DNA of 64,000 nt from positions 1 through 64,000 of the forward strand of contig JAGVSM010003551.1 in the NCBI GenBank assembly GCA_022494885.1. Reading direction: 5' to 3'. The position numbers and the translations under genes were made by a program. The DNA comes from Micrasema longulum. Taxonomy: Eukaryota > Arthropoda > Insecta > Trichoptera > Brachycentridae. Of this stretch, positions 53,640 through 63,418 are shown in pieces (position 1 is the first letter of the stretch; each line of letters opens with the position of its first letter). A model generated the notes under the pieces. The model was not told the origin of the DNA. It did no database searches and worked only from the letters and a program-made list of their open reading frames with translations.

Positions 53640-54185
53640 TAAATTCGACCGATCTTAGCGCGCTTTTTTCGGCCTTGGCTCGCGCGGCTGCTTCCATTGG
53701 GATGATTGGACTTTGGTTTCCACTTTATAACCATAAACTTATAATTTCTCACCAGTTATGAGCCTTTGAAGCAAATTTGGGTCTTTGCTGACAGAGTCCA
53801 ACAGCTCCTGAGCAATAATTTTGGTACGAATTTCGCGAATCATTGGTAAAAATCAAATGGCACAAGCCAATCGATATGTTTAGGTCTATAGCAACTTTTC
53901 TCACTGTGATTCGATGATTGGCCAATACTGTCTTCTTCACTGCATTAATGTTTTTGTCTATTGTTGACGTGCTCGGGCGTCCGGCACGCTCTTCGTTGTC
54001 CACATCTTCTCGGCCGTCTAAGAAAATTTTGTTCCACCGATAAACAATGTTTCGATCCAAAGTAGCTTAAACATATGCCACAGTTAACATTTGGAATGCG
54101 TCCGCGCACTTTATTTTGTTTTTCACACAAAATTTGATACCGACTCTTTGATCCGTTTTTTGGAATAGGCAAAAATCGAAGACGA
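53640..54185 (-). pseudogene. Mariner transposase pseudogene, N-terminal half
   Basis: On the minus strand the relic reads RVGIKFCVKNKIKCADAFQM (first helix-turn-helix region), then TLDRNIVYRWNKIFLDGRED, VDNEERAGRPSTSTIDKNIN, AVKKTVLANHRITVRKVAID and LNISIGLCHLIFTND (second helix-turn-helix, GRPS linker). A decayed stretch leads to LITGEKL, VYGYKVETKVQSSQWKQP, REPRPKKAR. The last block is the region of the first catalytic aspartate in mariners (GDE), here GEK. Sequence stops at about 53640, so the second and third catalytic residues are absent. It differs from the mariner at 14895-15779 in its linker and in the QSSQWK block, so it belongs to another mariner subfamily. The open frames at 53749-54060 and 53945-54232 cover parts of it. 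Confidence 0.88.
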
Positions 54186-54239
54186 GATGAAACACGTGCA
54201 AGCAAAGCAGCTGTCAAAAATTTACTGAACATTCTAAGT

Positions 54240-54446
54240 GGCCAAACTTATCGGCATAAGTTAGAGATATAAGTGCCAATTGCCAACATAATCCTGGCAC
54301 TCCTTACATGTTGGTCCAAGATCCTTTAATCTTCTAACCAAGGAACTACAAATCATTAAATCACTGGTACAGTTTAAAGAAGGTTCGAGGTCTTGGATTA
54401 GCATGGAAGGAGCAGACACATTCTTAAAAAAAAAAAAAAAAAACGC
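54240..54446 (+). repeat. Poly(A)-tailed segment (possible retroposed sequence)
   Basis: A moderately complex stretch (CCTGGCACTCCTTACATGTT, GGTTCGAGGTCTTGGATTAG) ends in an uninterrupted run of about 18 A residues at 54429-54446. This looks like the 3' end of a retroposed RNA. No family is recognised and no target duplication was confirmed. Confidence 0.4.
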
Positions 54447-54499
54447 ATACTGCAAATAAATCATATTTTCGTAATTTCAGCATATGTTAATTTGGTTTT

Positions 54500-54565
54500 T
54501 CTTTTTTTTTTCTTTTTTTTTTTTTCTTCTTTTCTTTTCTTTTCTTTTCTTTTCTTTTCTTTTTA
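54500..54565 (+). repeat. (TTTTC)n simple repeat
   Basis: Pure pyrimidine tract with at least six consecutive TTTTC units around 54530-54562, preceded by T-runs interrupted by C. Confidence 0.85.
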
Positions 54566-55967
54566 TGGTCATGTCATACCATATATATGTGCCATAAACT
54601 TTTTAATAATTTAAAAAGGAAGTACCCACGCTCAGACGCTGTAGTATTTGTGGGCATTTTTTCCAATTCATGTCATAGCTTAATTGTATGTATTTTTCTA
54701 AAGTGTATTTTTGTAATTATATTTCTATGTAAATAATATATGTATGGAAAAATAAACAAATAAAAAAAATGTTTTTAAAAAATGCCCAAATAAATCGACA
54801 ATGGAACATACGTAACCCGTGGAAATTCAAAATTTGCGATACTTTTTTAACGTATAATTTATACCGAAAGTAACATATTATTTAAGTTTTTTTCTGAACA
54901 TATTTGATTAAGTATGCAGGCACGTGTAGGTACTTTTAAATTTATTTAAACTTTTGGATCTCAGAATAAAGTTGAGCCAGCAAAAAATCATGAAAAACTT
55001 ATTTCTGAAAAACATTGAAGAAAAGTTTCCTTCACAAAAGCAACAAATTGGTTACATTAATCTGAAATCCATTAATTCAATCATAGAAAAAGAACGTACA
55101 AATAATTCCTCCATATCTGTCCCTGAGTCGGCGTCGGGACAGCTAATTGACGCGAGAAAATCCCGAAAATGTGTTTAAACGGATATTCCGAGAACGAAAA
55201 AAAAAGCATTTCCCTTACGAAGGAAAGATAAACGACGAAAACAAGTCTGCGAGTATCTAATTTAAAGCCTCGTTCACTCCCATGCAATTACTTTAGCTCA
55301 CAGATTCGCGCAAAACTAAGCTAATTATTGAACTGGGGACGTTTCTCTTTTATTATATGACGAAAATATTCGGAACATGATTTGCGTTGCACAGTGTGTT
55401 TGTAAGCGAGGAGGATATTAGTTTTTTTTTAAATTTTATACAATATGAGGTAACGGAGACAATACTCAAAACAAATTTGATATATATTCAAATAAATTTA
55501 CTCAATTATTATATAACTGATTGAACAACTTGCTCTATAAACTAAAAATTATTAAAGACCTTATTAATATTAAGCAGAAATTACAGTGGTTGATTTTATT
55601 TTTATGAACGTAGAAATATTTACACAGTTTTCAATTTGGTTCAAAAAAGTAGTAATTTTTAAGGTTTGTGTAGATAGATTATTTTCATTTGTAAAAATAT
55701 AAATGGATCAATTATACTTAACACCAAGATATTTAAATAGATATTACGTTTATTTTTTATTTTATTTTACGATTTAGATATTATGGTCAATTTATTTCGT
55801 ATTTAGTAATTCTTTTAAATTTATTTATTTATTAAAGCATACAAAAATAAAAATAAAAATTGTCAAATCCTACTGAACTGCATAAAAGGCAGTTCGTCAG
55901 CAGGTGCTTAAAAGTAAGTTCTAATATATATACATAATCTTATCTCTTAAATTCTATAACATATAAT
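54566..55967. other. Mostly unrecognised; possible retrotransposon 3' end at 54610-54780
   Basis: At 54610-54780 a moderately complex block (GGAAGTACCCACGCTCAGAC) grades into AT-rich sequence ending AATAAACAAATAAAAAAA, like a non-LTR 3' UTR. The plus-strand frame 54954-55178 (74 codons, lysine and serine rich) is not recognised. The stretch 55130-55420 is compositionally more complex and may be unique host DNA. Confidence 0.35.
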
Positions 55968-56130
55968 CGGGTTGTGGTCCGGTGGCTAGTGTCTCGGACT
56001 CACGGACCAAGGTCCGTGGTTCGAATTCCACTCTACCCCAACTTGATTCCCATTTTCTAATAGTGATTTATTTACAACTCATTAAAAATGGGCCTTCAAA
56101 ATAAAATATTTGGGTAAATCATAAGAACGC
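55968..56130 (+). repeat. SINE-3, best copy
   Basis: CGGGTTGTGGTCCGGTGGCT and AGTGTCTCGGACTCACGGAC form the head. GGTCCGTGGTTCGAATTCCA gives a clear B box. CTCTACCCCAACTTGATTCC, CATTTTCTAATAGTGATTTA, TTTACAACTCATTAAAAATG and CATAAGAACGCAAATATA follow. It serves as reference for the other SINE-3 copies. Confidence 0.85.
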
Positions 56131-57054
56131 AAATATATTTTTTTTTAATAAAAAAAAAACTCTTATTACTGTGGAAAAAAAAGAAAAATATATATTTCCA
56201 TGTACATCGAAAAGAAAAAAAAAATACCAAAATAAAAAAGAAAAACACAAACAATTTCAATATAAAAAACCACGTTCTAAAAGCAAGATTTTCAGCGGAC
56301 GTCTTTCTCTTGAGCAACATATTTTTTTTTGATTTTTTAAATTTAAAAAGAGCGCATTATAAATTTTTGGTCAATTGTACTCTTATGTTCTTTTCCCGTA
56401 TTTATTATTGAATTCAGGGAGAATTTGACTTTGTACATAGCAATGAAACGGGAGATATTTTCATAGAATAGAATCCTCTTTTACAGTACACCGCACCGCC
56501 AACACATGTTTCAATAACTTGTCCCACTGTGTTTGATTCGAATATAATTTATATTGTATCTCTTTCGACTCATTTTTTTTGTCGATACACACCTTAAATA
56601 TTTATTATTTTATATAAATGATCTTTACACTATATATTTACCATAAAAAATTGTCAGTATAACTCAAATAAATTCACATTCTATCTACAAACGTAATGTA
56701 ACAAAAACGTATTTCAAAACAATACGTGCCTTTATTATTAAAAGTAACAATATGCCCCTGTTCAAAAGTATTCTTTAACAATTTGTCTAAAATATTTATA
56801 TTTTTAGAATTTAGCTTTGAAACTCAAATACCAGTTATTTACGTAACTAACAAAATATATGAAAAACAGTGAAGTATTTGTTCAATGTAACAAATTTAAG
56901 CGCTGTTCTCACACAAACATTTTACGTATCTGAAGTAAAAATATTTTCTATAAACTTTTCAATATAATAATTAAAAGAAAAATAAAGCAATTTTGTCACT
57001 TTTGACGCATGTGTAAAATAATATATGCTGATCAGTAAATTACGTGTTCTGACG
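56131..57054. other. Unrecognised AT-rich DNA
   Basis: No gene or repeat is recognised. The minus-strand frame 56096-56320 is low complexity. Confidence 0.4.
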
Positions 57055-57172
57055 CGATGGTGCACATGGCACTGTATTGGTACACTAAATGCAGCGCGAA
57101 TCGATCATCTACATTACATTAAGGTAAGTTGATAAGTCTTACGCTTCAGATGCCAGTCCGAAGATGCCCATT
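57055..57172 (-). repeat. SINE-1 3' part, minus strand
   Basis: On the minus strand, CGGACTGGCATCTGAAGCGT, AAGACTTATCAACTTACC, TGTACCAATACAGTGCCATG and TGCACCATCG match the 3' half of SINE-1. Confidence 0.75.
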
Positions 57173-57338
57173 GGGTAAAAGCTCTTATTGGTCAAACAAA
57201 TAAGTTAAAGTGTACAAAGTATATTTAATTCGTTAACTATATGTAAATATAAGTAAACACATCAAAACAATAGAATTCCATCAAGAATTAACAATAAATA
57301 ATTTAAATCAAATATTTTTTGCGTTGCTTTCTTCAATG

Positions 57339-57608
57339 TATCATCATCTTCATTCCCTTTCCGCACTTAATCTTAGAAGTACATATGACGCTGCATAAGT
57401 GCACCAATCGCATCAGATCTTGATTATTTTGTTTGTTATATGAAGGTAAGATCATCAATATTACGCTTCAGGTGCCAGTCCAGGGACTTTGAAATATTCT
57501 GGTGTATAAACACATTTTCGATTGGATATTTCTTGTCAACTGTGTCAGGAATCGAACACGAGACCTCTTGCATGGTAGAATAACACCTTGACCACTATCG
57601 CAGGTAAG
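57339..57608 (-). repeat. SINE-1, full copy, minus strand
   Basis: The head on the minus strand is CCTGCGATAGTGGTCAAGGT, CCATGCAAGAGGTCTCGTGT and TCGATTCCTGACA. The body is AAATATTCTGGTGTATAAAC on the plus strand, GTCCCTGGACTGGCACCTGA on the minus strand and GCGATTGGTGCACTTATGCA. The tail GGAATGAAGATGATGATACA ends at the low-coordinate side. Confidence 0.85.
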
Positions 57609-57652
57609 CGATACAATAAAATACACAATAAAGGTGTATTTTTTTTACTAAA

Positions 57653-57772
57653 AACCAAAAGCTTTTCTGCGATTTTGTCGATCTGCAAAAAGCGTTTGAT
57701 AGAGTTAACAGAGAAAAAATATGGAAGGTGTTGTCGGAGTACGGAGTGAGCCGAGACCTGACACGGGGTATT
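57653..57772 (+). pseudogene. RTE reverse transcriptase fragment with motif A
   Basis: The frame is open for 40 codons: FCDFVDLQKAFDRVNREKIW, KVLSEYGVSRDLTRGI. VDLQKAFDRV is the motif A block of RTE-type reverse transcriptases, and its Asp is a catalytic residue. It is cut off where element E begins. The C-terminus of a similar protein resumes on the other side of element E (58097), so both pieces probably come from one internally deleted RTE copy. Confidence 0.8.
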
Positions 57773-58095
57773 GCTTCTCCGTCTAAAGACAGCACAGTAT
57801 GTGTTAGATTTTTTTTATCACAAACAATTATCGAATTATGTATTTGACCTGTTTTAATGACTTTTGAAGTGCCGTCAAACTTTTCTATTGCTGAGGGTGT
57901 TTTCTGCAAAATTAAGAAATGCCGTTTTGTGATCGACACTTTTTTCAGAAGGTGATTAAAACAGTTTTTTTTATGTAAAAGCGGTTCGGTTGATTTTAGC
58001 AGAACATAGAATTGACCTTTTTGTACCCGATGACACTAAAATAAATATTTAAGTTTTTCAAAGTTGGGGGCTGGCTGCTGTCTGCATAACTACGT
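57773..58095 (-). mobile_element. Inverted-repeat element E, copy 2 (inside an RTE copy)
   Basis: In inverse orientation it matches 13379-13700: ACGTAGTTATGCAGACAGCA, GCCAGCC, TATGTTCTGCTAAAATC, CCGCTTTT, AGTGTCGATCACAAAACGGC, ATTTC, AATACATAATT. Only the high-coordinate terminus (GCTGTCTGCATAACTACG) is clearly present. The low-coordinate end is truncated near 57780. The minus-strand frame 57595-57939 is a chance frame across it. Confidence 0.6.
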
Positions 58096-58096
58096 T

Positions 58097-58464
58097 CAAA
58101 TTTTGAGATCCGTACATTATGTAAGGCTGACATTAGCATTATCGACAAAATCAAGAAAGGAGCTCTGCGCTGATTTGGGCATGTAGAACGAATGGGCAGC
58201 GAAAGAACGGCTAAGAATATTTACAATGCGAATGTTGATGGATGCAGAAACAGTTGAATACCTAGAGAGACATGGCATGACCAAATCCAACAAATACTTG
58301 ATGGACAAATCAAAAGACGGAATGATCGGCGCGCGTACATGAGAAGATGTATGAATGCAGAAGAAGCGAGATCTGTATGCAAAGATTGAGTGATGTGGCG
58401 TTCTATCCTCTCTGCCTACTCTTACGGGGAAACGGCGTGATGCCTTGTTGTTGTTGTAAAATAA
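58097..58464 (+). pseudogene. RTE reverse transcriptase C-terminus and 3' tail, copy 2
   Basis: From 58126 one frame, broken only by in-frame stops, reads ADISIIDKIKKGALR, FGHVERMGSERTAKNIYNAN, IPRETWHDQIQQILDGQ, RAYMRRCMNAEEARSVCKD, VMWRSILSAYSYGETA. The stop at 58438 is followed by CCTTGTTGTTGTTGTAAAAT, a (TTG)n tail typical of RTE 3' ends. It is better preserved than the copy at 51612. The minus-strand frame at 58117-58308 is a shadow. Confidence 0.88.
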
Positions 58465-58870
58465 CAGCTCACAATAAAAAATAAATATTACAAAAAAATC
58501 ATTTAATACTTTTTGAAGTGAAACATAAAATATTTTTTAAAAGTAAAGCAATGTTTTAATATGTAAACAAAAGAAAAACAATAAAATGGAGAATGTTTTT
58601 CATTGAAATAATTCTCAGAATTCTATCGTTTAAACTTCGGAATGGATTAATTAATGGAGCTGGGCAATACAAACCATTTGTTCTTTCTGAATTCAGGAAT
58701 AATTTACCGTTGGGTTTGTTGAACAGCCTACGGAGAGAGGTGGATTTTTTTCACGATAGAATTACCAGTTTTAAACTCAATCTCATAACGTGATATGTAT
58801 TGATGATTAAGGTTTTCTTGTTGTTGTCAAGGATAGCATGTTTAATATTAATGCACTTGTTTTATTTTCA
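58465..58870. other. Unrecognised; open frame 58593-58793
   Basis: A 66-codon plus-strand frame ends VDFFHDRITSFKLNLIT. That faintly recalls the very end of Jockey-type reverse transcriptases (VDxFxxSxxxFK), but too little is present to call it. Confidence 0.3.
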
Positions 58871-59371
58871 TCTACATATATATATAAAAGGAAATGTTCG
58901 AATTGTTCTCCTCGATGGACTCGATAACTACCGGACGGATTTACGTACGGTTTTCAGATAAATGTACATCTTTGCCACGGAAAGGTTTAAAGCTCATAAA
59001 ATCTTCAATTTATTAAGAACAAAAAAGTTGGGAGAGTAAATGTTTTTTTATCCATCACCAGGGTTGCATTCACCGAGAATGCGTTTTAAAAAAATAGATG
59101 AATGCTATTTTTTTGTGAATAAAAAAAAGTTTGTTTTTGAATGTTTTCAGACAACATTGGTTTTTTTTATGGATCCCAATCAGATTATTTCATTGAATTT
59201 CTTATAATTTCTACCCATTTATTTCTTTTTACTGGATTTTAGTTTACACTAAAATAATATCAACTAACATTCTATACATTTTTGAAAATCGCATTCTTTA
59301 CCAAATGCATCCCCGAGCAGAGTTTGACATTTGCTCAAAGAATGCTTTATTTGAAATATTTAGTTATTTTA

Positions 59372-59480
59372 TGTTTTGGAATTCAAACATAAACAAGTAC
59401 TTGGGTACCTACTTAAATTGAATATCTATTATTTTTTTATTTGGAATACAATCATAAACGAGTACCTGGGTACCTACTTA
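59372..59480 (+). repeat. Direct repeat pair, about 66-bp spacing
   Basis: TTTTGGAATTCAAACATAAA, CAAGTACTTGGGTACCTACT is repeated as TTTGGAATACAATCATAAAC, GAGTACCTGGGTACCTACTT. Two imperfect copies lie head to tail. Confidence 0.75.
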
Positions 59481-59669
59481 CTAATGAAAAGTTACAACAT
59501 CTTTTTTACGTTTATCCGAATGGTTTTACTGAAGATTTTTTAGTAAATTTTTGTAAATATACTTATTTATGTTTTACTTTAAGAGGAAACGCGGTCTGAC
59601 TTTTCTTCATACAAACGTATTCACGTATTTTCGAGTTATGGCACTTAAGAAATGTTTTTTTTTTTACAA

Positions 59670-59708
59670 TAACAACAACAAACTATCACGCCGCTTCCCC
59701 GTAAAGGG
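59670..59708 (-). repeat. RTE 3'-end fragment, minus strand
   Basis: On the minus strand, TTTACGGGGAAGCGGCGTGA, TAGTTTGTTGTTGTTATTGT matches the 3' end of the RTE copy at 58425-58458 (TTACGGGGAAACGGCGTGAT...TTGTTGTTGTTGT). It is an extremely 5'-truncated insertion. Confidence 0.7.
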
Positions 59709-59971
59709 AGGAGGATTTAATCTATTTAGCAAGAACTCAAATCTAGCAATAGCAAAGCATTGCCGGGTTCAGCTCGTTTTATTATAATACTCGTGTGCAC
59801 ATTGTAATTGGCAGGTGTGCTGTAATTTGCAATTCTTAAAGCAAATTTACAATCCTGCGTGGTTTTCATTTAAAATATTTAAAAGTTTTTTAATGTCTCT
59901 TGTTTTAATTGACACTGTTTTTATTATTTCAACTCCATAGGATTGAATTGTAATTTAGAAATTTTGCAAAA

Positions 59972-60144
59972 ACCGTATTTTACAGACGATAATGCGCATC
60001 GAACTATAAGACGCGCCTCAAATTTATAATTTTTTAGAAAAAAAAATATTTTGAACGATAAGATGCATTGGACCAAAAGACGCACCCTAATTTTCAGTTT
60101 TATTTTCAAAGTAAAAAAGTACGCCTCATGGTCCGGAAAATATT
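59972..60144. mobile_element. MITE with repeated ATAAGACGC motif
   Basis: The left end CCGTATTTTACAGACGATAA and the right end, read on the opposite strand, TATTTTCCGGACCATGAGGC, form imperfect inverted repeats. Between them, AACTATAAGACGCGCCTCAA and GGACCAAAAGACGCACCCTA are direct repeats of the same block. No gene. The plus and minus frames here are chance. Confidence 0.55.
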
Positions 60145-61095
60145 ATATATTTCAAACGACAGTGAACAGAGCCAAATTAAACCTAAAATTGGAAAATTAA
60201 TGTTTGTCGCAGGGAGGGAAATTAACAGTTCGCAATGGAGTGTCCTGGAGCCGACATTCAATTCTATTTGGTTTTAATATATATTTTATTAAATATTCAA
60301 ATACAAAATACTTTAGCGGACTTATTGCTTAAAACAATATCTTTCAGCCAAACAGAAAATGGTGAAAACAAAAATTATGTAATCAAAAATTTGTATTGAA
60401 AAAAAAGTTAAAAAAATACTCGATTTACGAAAAATTAAAACTTTTTTTAATGGAGATAAAAGTTGAGAGTATTTTTATTAAATTTTGAGGAATGTGAAAT
60501 CAGCTTACGGGTTTAGAAAGATACAGGAATTAAACTTAACGTATGCAAACAAGAATGAGAATGGGTTGAATTTCATCAATCTTTTTTTACATTTTTACTG
60601 TGAGGACCTTTGCTCGAAGTGCAAAATTATTGATTCGTTCGACAAATTAGGCAATAAAGCTTTAGAAGCTACGGTTTTTCATCCACACGCACAGAATACT
60701 CTTGATAACGATTTGCACAATTATTCGCTTTTATTTATCTACTAAATCAAATAATACCTACCCAATTATTGTATCCAGCGATTTACAGGTGAGTTTAATT
60801 TTTAGCTGAACAAAAACATCGGTATTTTATTCAGTTTTGCCGTTCTATATAGCACTCTGGAGACCAGTTGGAACAAGGGTTAAGTCGTTAGGGATGGATC
60901 ACTAATATGTAGACAAGAATAATCTATAGATAACGGTTCGTATGTATCACGGCTTTTAGGCTCCCATTAAAACAGAAAAAAAACGTAACGCGCCATTCCG
61001 TTTAAATTTATTTTTGTATCAATGGGATGTTTTCACAATTGAAGAATAATGTAAAAAATACATTAAATATTTTGAGCGGATTTTTACAATTATGA
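60145..61095. other. Unrecognised DNA; open frame 60485-60745
   Basis: The 86-codon plus-strand frame contains two CxxC-like cysteines (EDLCSKCKI) but no domain I recognise. The rest is AT-rich. Confidence 0.35.
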
Positions 61096-61125
61096 TGATA
61101 TCAGCCAATGACAGGTCAAGTCCGG
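61096..61125 (+). repeat. Repeat D, short core fragment
   Basis: ATATCAGCCAATGACAGGTC matches the most conserved part of the D core (CCAGCCATTGACAGGTC). It is too short to be certain. Confidence 0.35.
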
Positions 61126-62119
61126 AGCATTCTTGACAATTTTACAACAATTGATAAAGTGGTTGATAGGTTTTCTCGTTGAGGTTAAAAAAAAAACTGA
61201 TCAAGTTTGAAATTATTATTTTAGTCCACTTACATTCACTACGCATTGTCACATACACATATTTGCTCAAAGGAATATCTGTTTTGTGACCCCAAAAGTG
61301 TTCAATATCTGAACACATAAAATTCTCCAAAACAAAAGCCATGTTTAGGAGAAGTGTACAATTTTGGATTTCGGCTAAGGGAAGAGACCATTGCAGGAGA
61401 TTGTTAGTTGCTGAGATTATTGCATAGACTTGTAAATTTTTAAGCGTGTTGTTCGGAAGTTAATTGAAATATATGTGTTTGTTATATGTTTATTGTTGCT
61501 TTTGTGTAATAATGTACATGCTTCCATTTTCCATTATGCTGTATTCTAACTCAATACGGGGCTCTTGACCTCATTGAGTAAGGGATACGTTTATATTTGT
61601 TTTGTTTTATATCGTTGGTTTAGTTCGTTTTGGTCCAACATACCATTTTTAATGAAATTAAGTTAAGTGTACAAGAGTTTTAAAAAAGCCTTAATTTATA
61701 AAATTCAAATTAAAAAACAATTTAAAAAAAACGTAAAGGTTTTTTTAACGAATTTGTCTTAGACTGTGGTGATTATTTATGCCTATTTCGTAAACAAACT
61801 CTAAATATCTAAATAGAGGAAAACTGCAGAAATCTGCAGTTTTTCGTTTTGTTTTGCTGGACAAAAATGAACTGAAACGACGATATATGTATTTGTATAA
61901 ATACAATATATTTATTTATTATATATATACGGCCTAAGCCAATAACAACAGTTACATGAAGAAACATAAATGCAAGAAACTGAATAAAAAAAAACATAAA
62001 ACTATTTAGCAAAGACAAACAAGGGCAAAACAATAATAGTATATAATATATTTAAAAAAAAAACGAAAGACCAAAAATTTTGAGCTAAACCATGCCAATC
62101 CAACTTCATCCCACACTGT
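61126..62119. other. Unrecognised DNA
   Basis: No gene is recognised. A small perfect stem-loop AAAACTGCAG/CTGCAGTTTT lies at about 61820-61843, and a (TA)n run at about 61919-61929. Confidence 0.4.
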
Positions 62120-62368
62120 TTAGTCGCGAAGAGATCTACGAAAAGCCGGAAGATCTATCCCGAAAAATTCCAAGTCGTGTGATGAATTGACTAATCTACA
62201 CATTCTGGACATTGGGGCATAAAAACCAAAGTTGCTCTTAGAAGATTTTATAAATAGCAGATTTTGACTTCTGGTGACATGGTTGGGAACATGAAAAGAA
62301 ATTGATTGCAACAGAGATGGGACATCACTTAAAGCATTAAGTATTTTGAAAATGCATATAAGGTCCAT
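62120..62368 (-). pseudogene. Jockey/CR1-like reverse transcriptase C-terminal fragment
   Basis: The open minus-strand frame reads DLICIFKILNALSDVPSLLQ, SISFHVPNHVTRSQNLLFIK, SKSNFGFYAPMSRMCRLVNS and DLEFFGIDLPAFRRSL. The order DLxxxxKIxN, then VPxxxTRxxxxF, then SPxxRMCRLxN is the standard tail of these proteins. It matches the tail of 22624-23784 (RRILTDLVNLYKIVNGALDS ... SPIARVYRLGNEYGDVDIF). Only the tail is present, so this is a heavily 5'-truncated insertion or a relic. It is uninterrupted over its 83 codons. Confidence 0.8.
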
Positions 62369-62494
62369 TAATTTGCTTTAATACTTAACCTCAATATCAA
62401 ATACATAGATGGCGCTCCAAACGCGCTAGCGAAAGCTTTTCTTGTTTCATGACATATATACAAAAACCAAAAAATGTCACCGATATGGATATTC

Positions 62495-62640
62495 GCTAAT
62501 AAGCGGAATGGGGAATGTTGTAGAGTATCTACATAAAAGTGGCCACTTGAAACCAACCTATGACAGGTCATAAGCCCTGTAAACGCTCGAATATCCATAA
62601 TCTTGAAACAAAAATTTTACCCATCTCTGTAGTGATATAA
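62495..62640 (+). repeat. Repeat D core, diverged copy
   Basis: GGAATGGGGAATGTTGTAGA, AAAAGTGGCCACTTGAAACC, AACCTATGACAGGTCATAAG, CCCTGTAAACGCTCG and CCCATCTCTGTAGTG follow the D order in plus orientation. It lies beside the reverse transcriptase tail. Confidence 0.7.
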
Positions 62641-63069
62641 ATAAAAATATACCTACTCCCCCTTGGGATAAAACCCAGAATTGTGTGTGTATAAATATGT
62701 AAATATATATACACATACCAAAAATAATATTGTGTAACACTTATCTTATTAGGTGTAGGAACATACCGATTCATAATAATTAATGGTAAATACTTTATTT
62801 AAGCAATAATCAAAAAGGTTTTCGATGTTTAGTACATTATTAAAAACGAGTTATGCATGCGTAAATATTAAGCATATGTACAACCACTATTACAATATAC
62901 CCAATGCTTTAAGGGTACTATTAATTCGTTCATTTAAAATTTGGTATCTCATCTTATGTAGTGTTAGATTTAAAAATAATGATTTTAATAATATGAAAGG
63001 AAAAATAAAATGTGTAAGATGTTAAAACATTGTGAATTGAGTTTTTAACTTATTTGCGAATTCTCCTCT
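62641..63069. other. Unrecognised AT-rich DNA
   Basis: No gene or repeat is recognised. Confidence 0.4.
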
Positions 63070-63418
63070 TAAGTACCGTTTACACCAGGACAATACAATA
63101 GACAGGACAATACTGTTTTATCCCTGTTCAGAGAACAGCCTCGACCCTACAGGACAGGTCCCCGGAACAATACTGAAACTCGGCCGTAGTTTTTACTCTA
63201 GCGCTGCGAAAATGAATACACAACAGCGTTTGTTACGAGCGATTTTACGAAAAATATTATTTTTTTTATAACAAAATGAATTGAAATGATTAAAGTATGA
63301 CCTAAATAATAATAGCGCGCGCGTTGAGCAAGTTGCCATTGTCCTACTGCCTTGTCTGTGCGCGATTGAGACTAGAGGTCAGATCTTGGGATAGAACAAT
63401 ATTGTATATTCCACCTAA
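63070..63418. mobile_element. Possible inverted-repeat element
   Basis: The left end CCGTTTACACCAGGACAATA then CAATAGACAGG and the right end, on the opposite strand, CGTTTTTAGGTGGAATATAC then AATATTGTTC, are weakly similar. The interior is GC-richer (GACAGGTCCCCGGAACAATA, ATAGCGCGCGCGTTGAGCAA). A decayed DNA transposon or a regulatory block are both possible. Confidence 0.25.

Larger units (their letters stand above)
58871..59786 (+). mobile_element. Interspersed element with ATATATATAAAA start and GCCGGGTTCAGCT end
   Basis: It starts CTACATATATATATAAAAGG and continues GAAATGTTCG, then CTCGATGGACTCGATAACTA, CCGGACGGATTTACGTACGG. It ends AGCAAAGCATTGCCGGGTTC, AGCTCG. From memory, insect genomes carry many elements with this start and ending (some classed as Helitron-like), but the class here is not proven. 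No coding frame is supported. Inside lie a tandem pair (59372-59480) and a short RTE 3' end (59670-59708). Confidence 0.45.

Noticed and set aside
58593..58793. Reverse transcriptase tail
   Set aside because: Only the last dozen residues faintly fit, which is insufficient.
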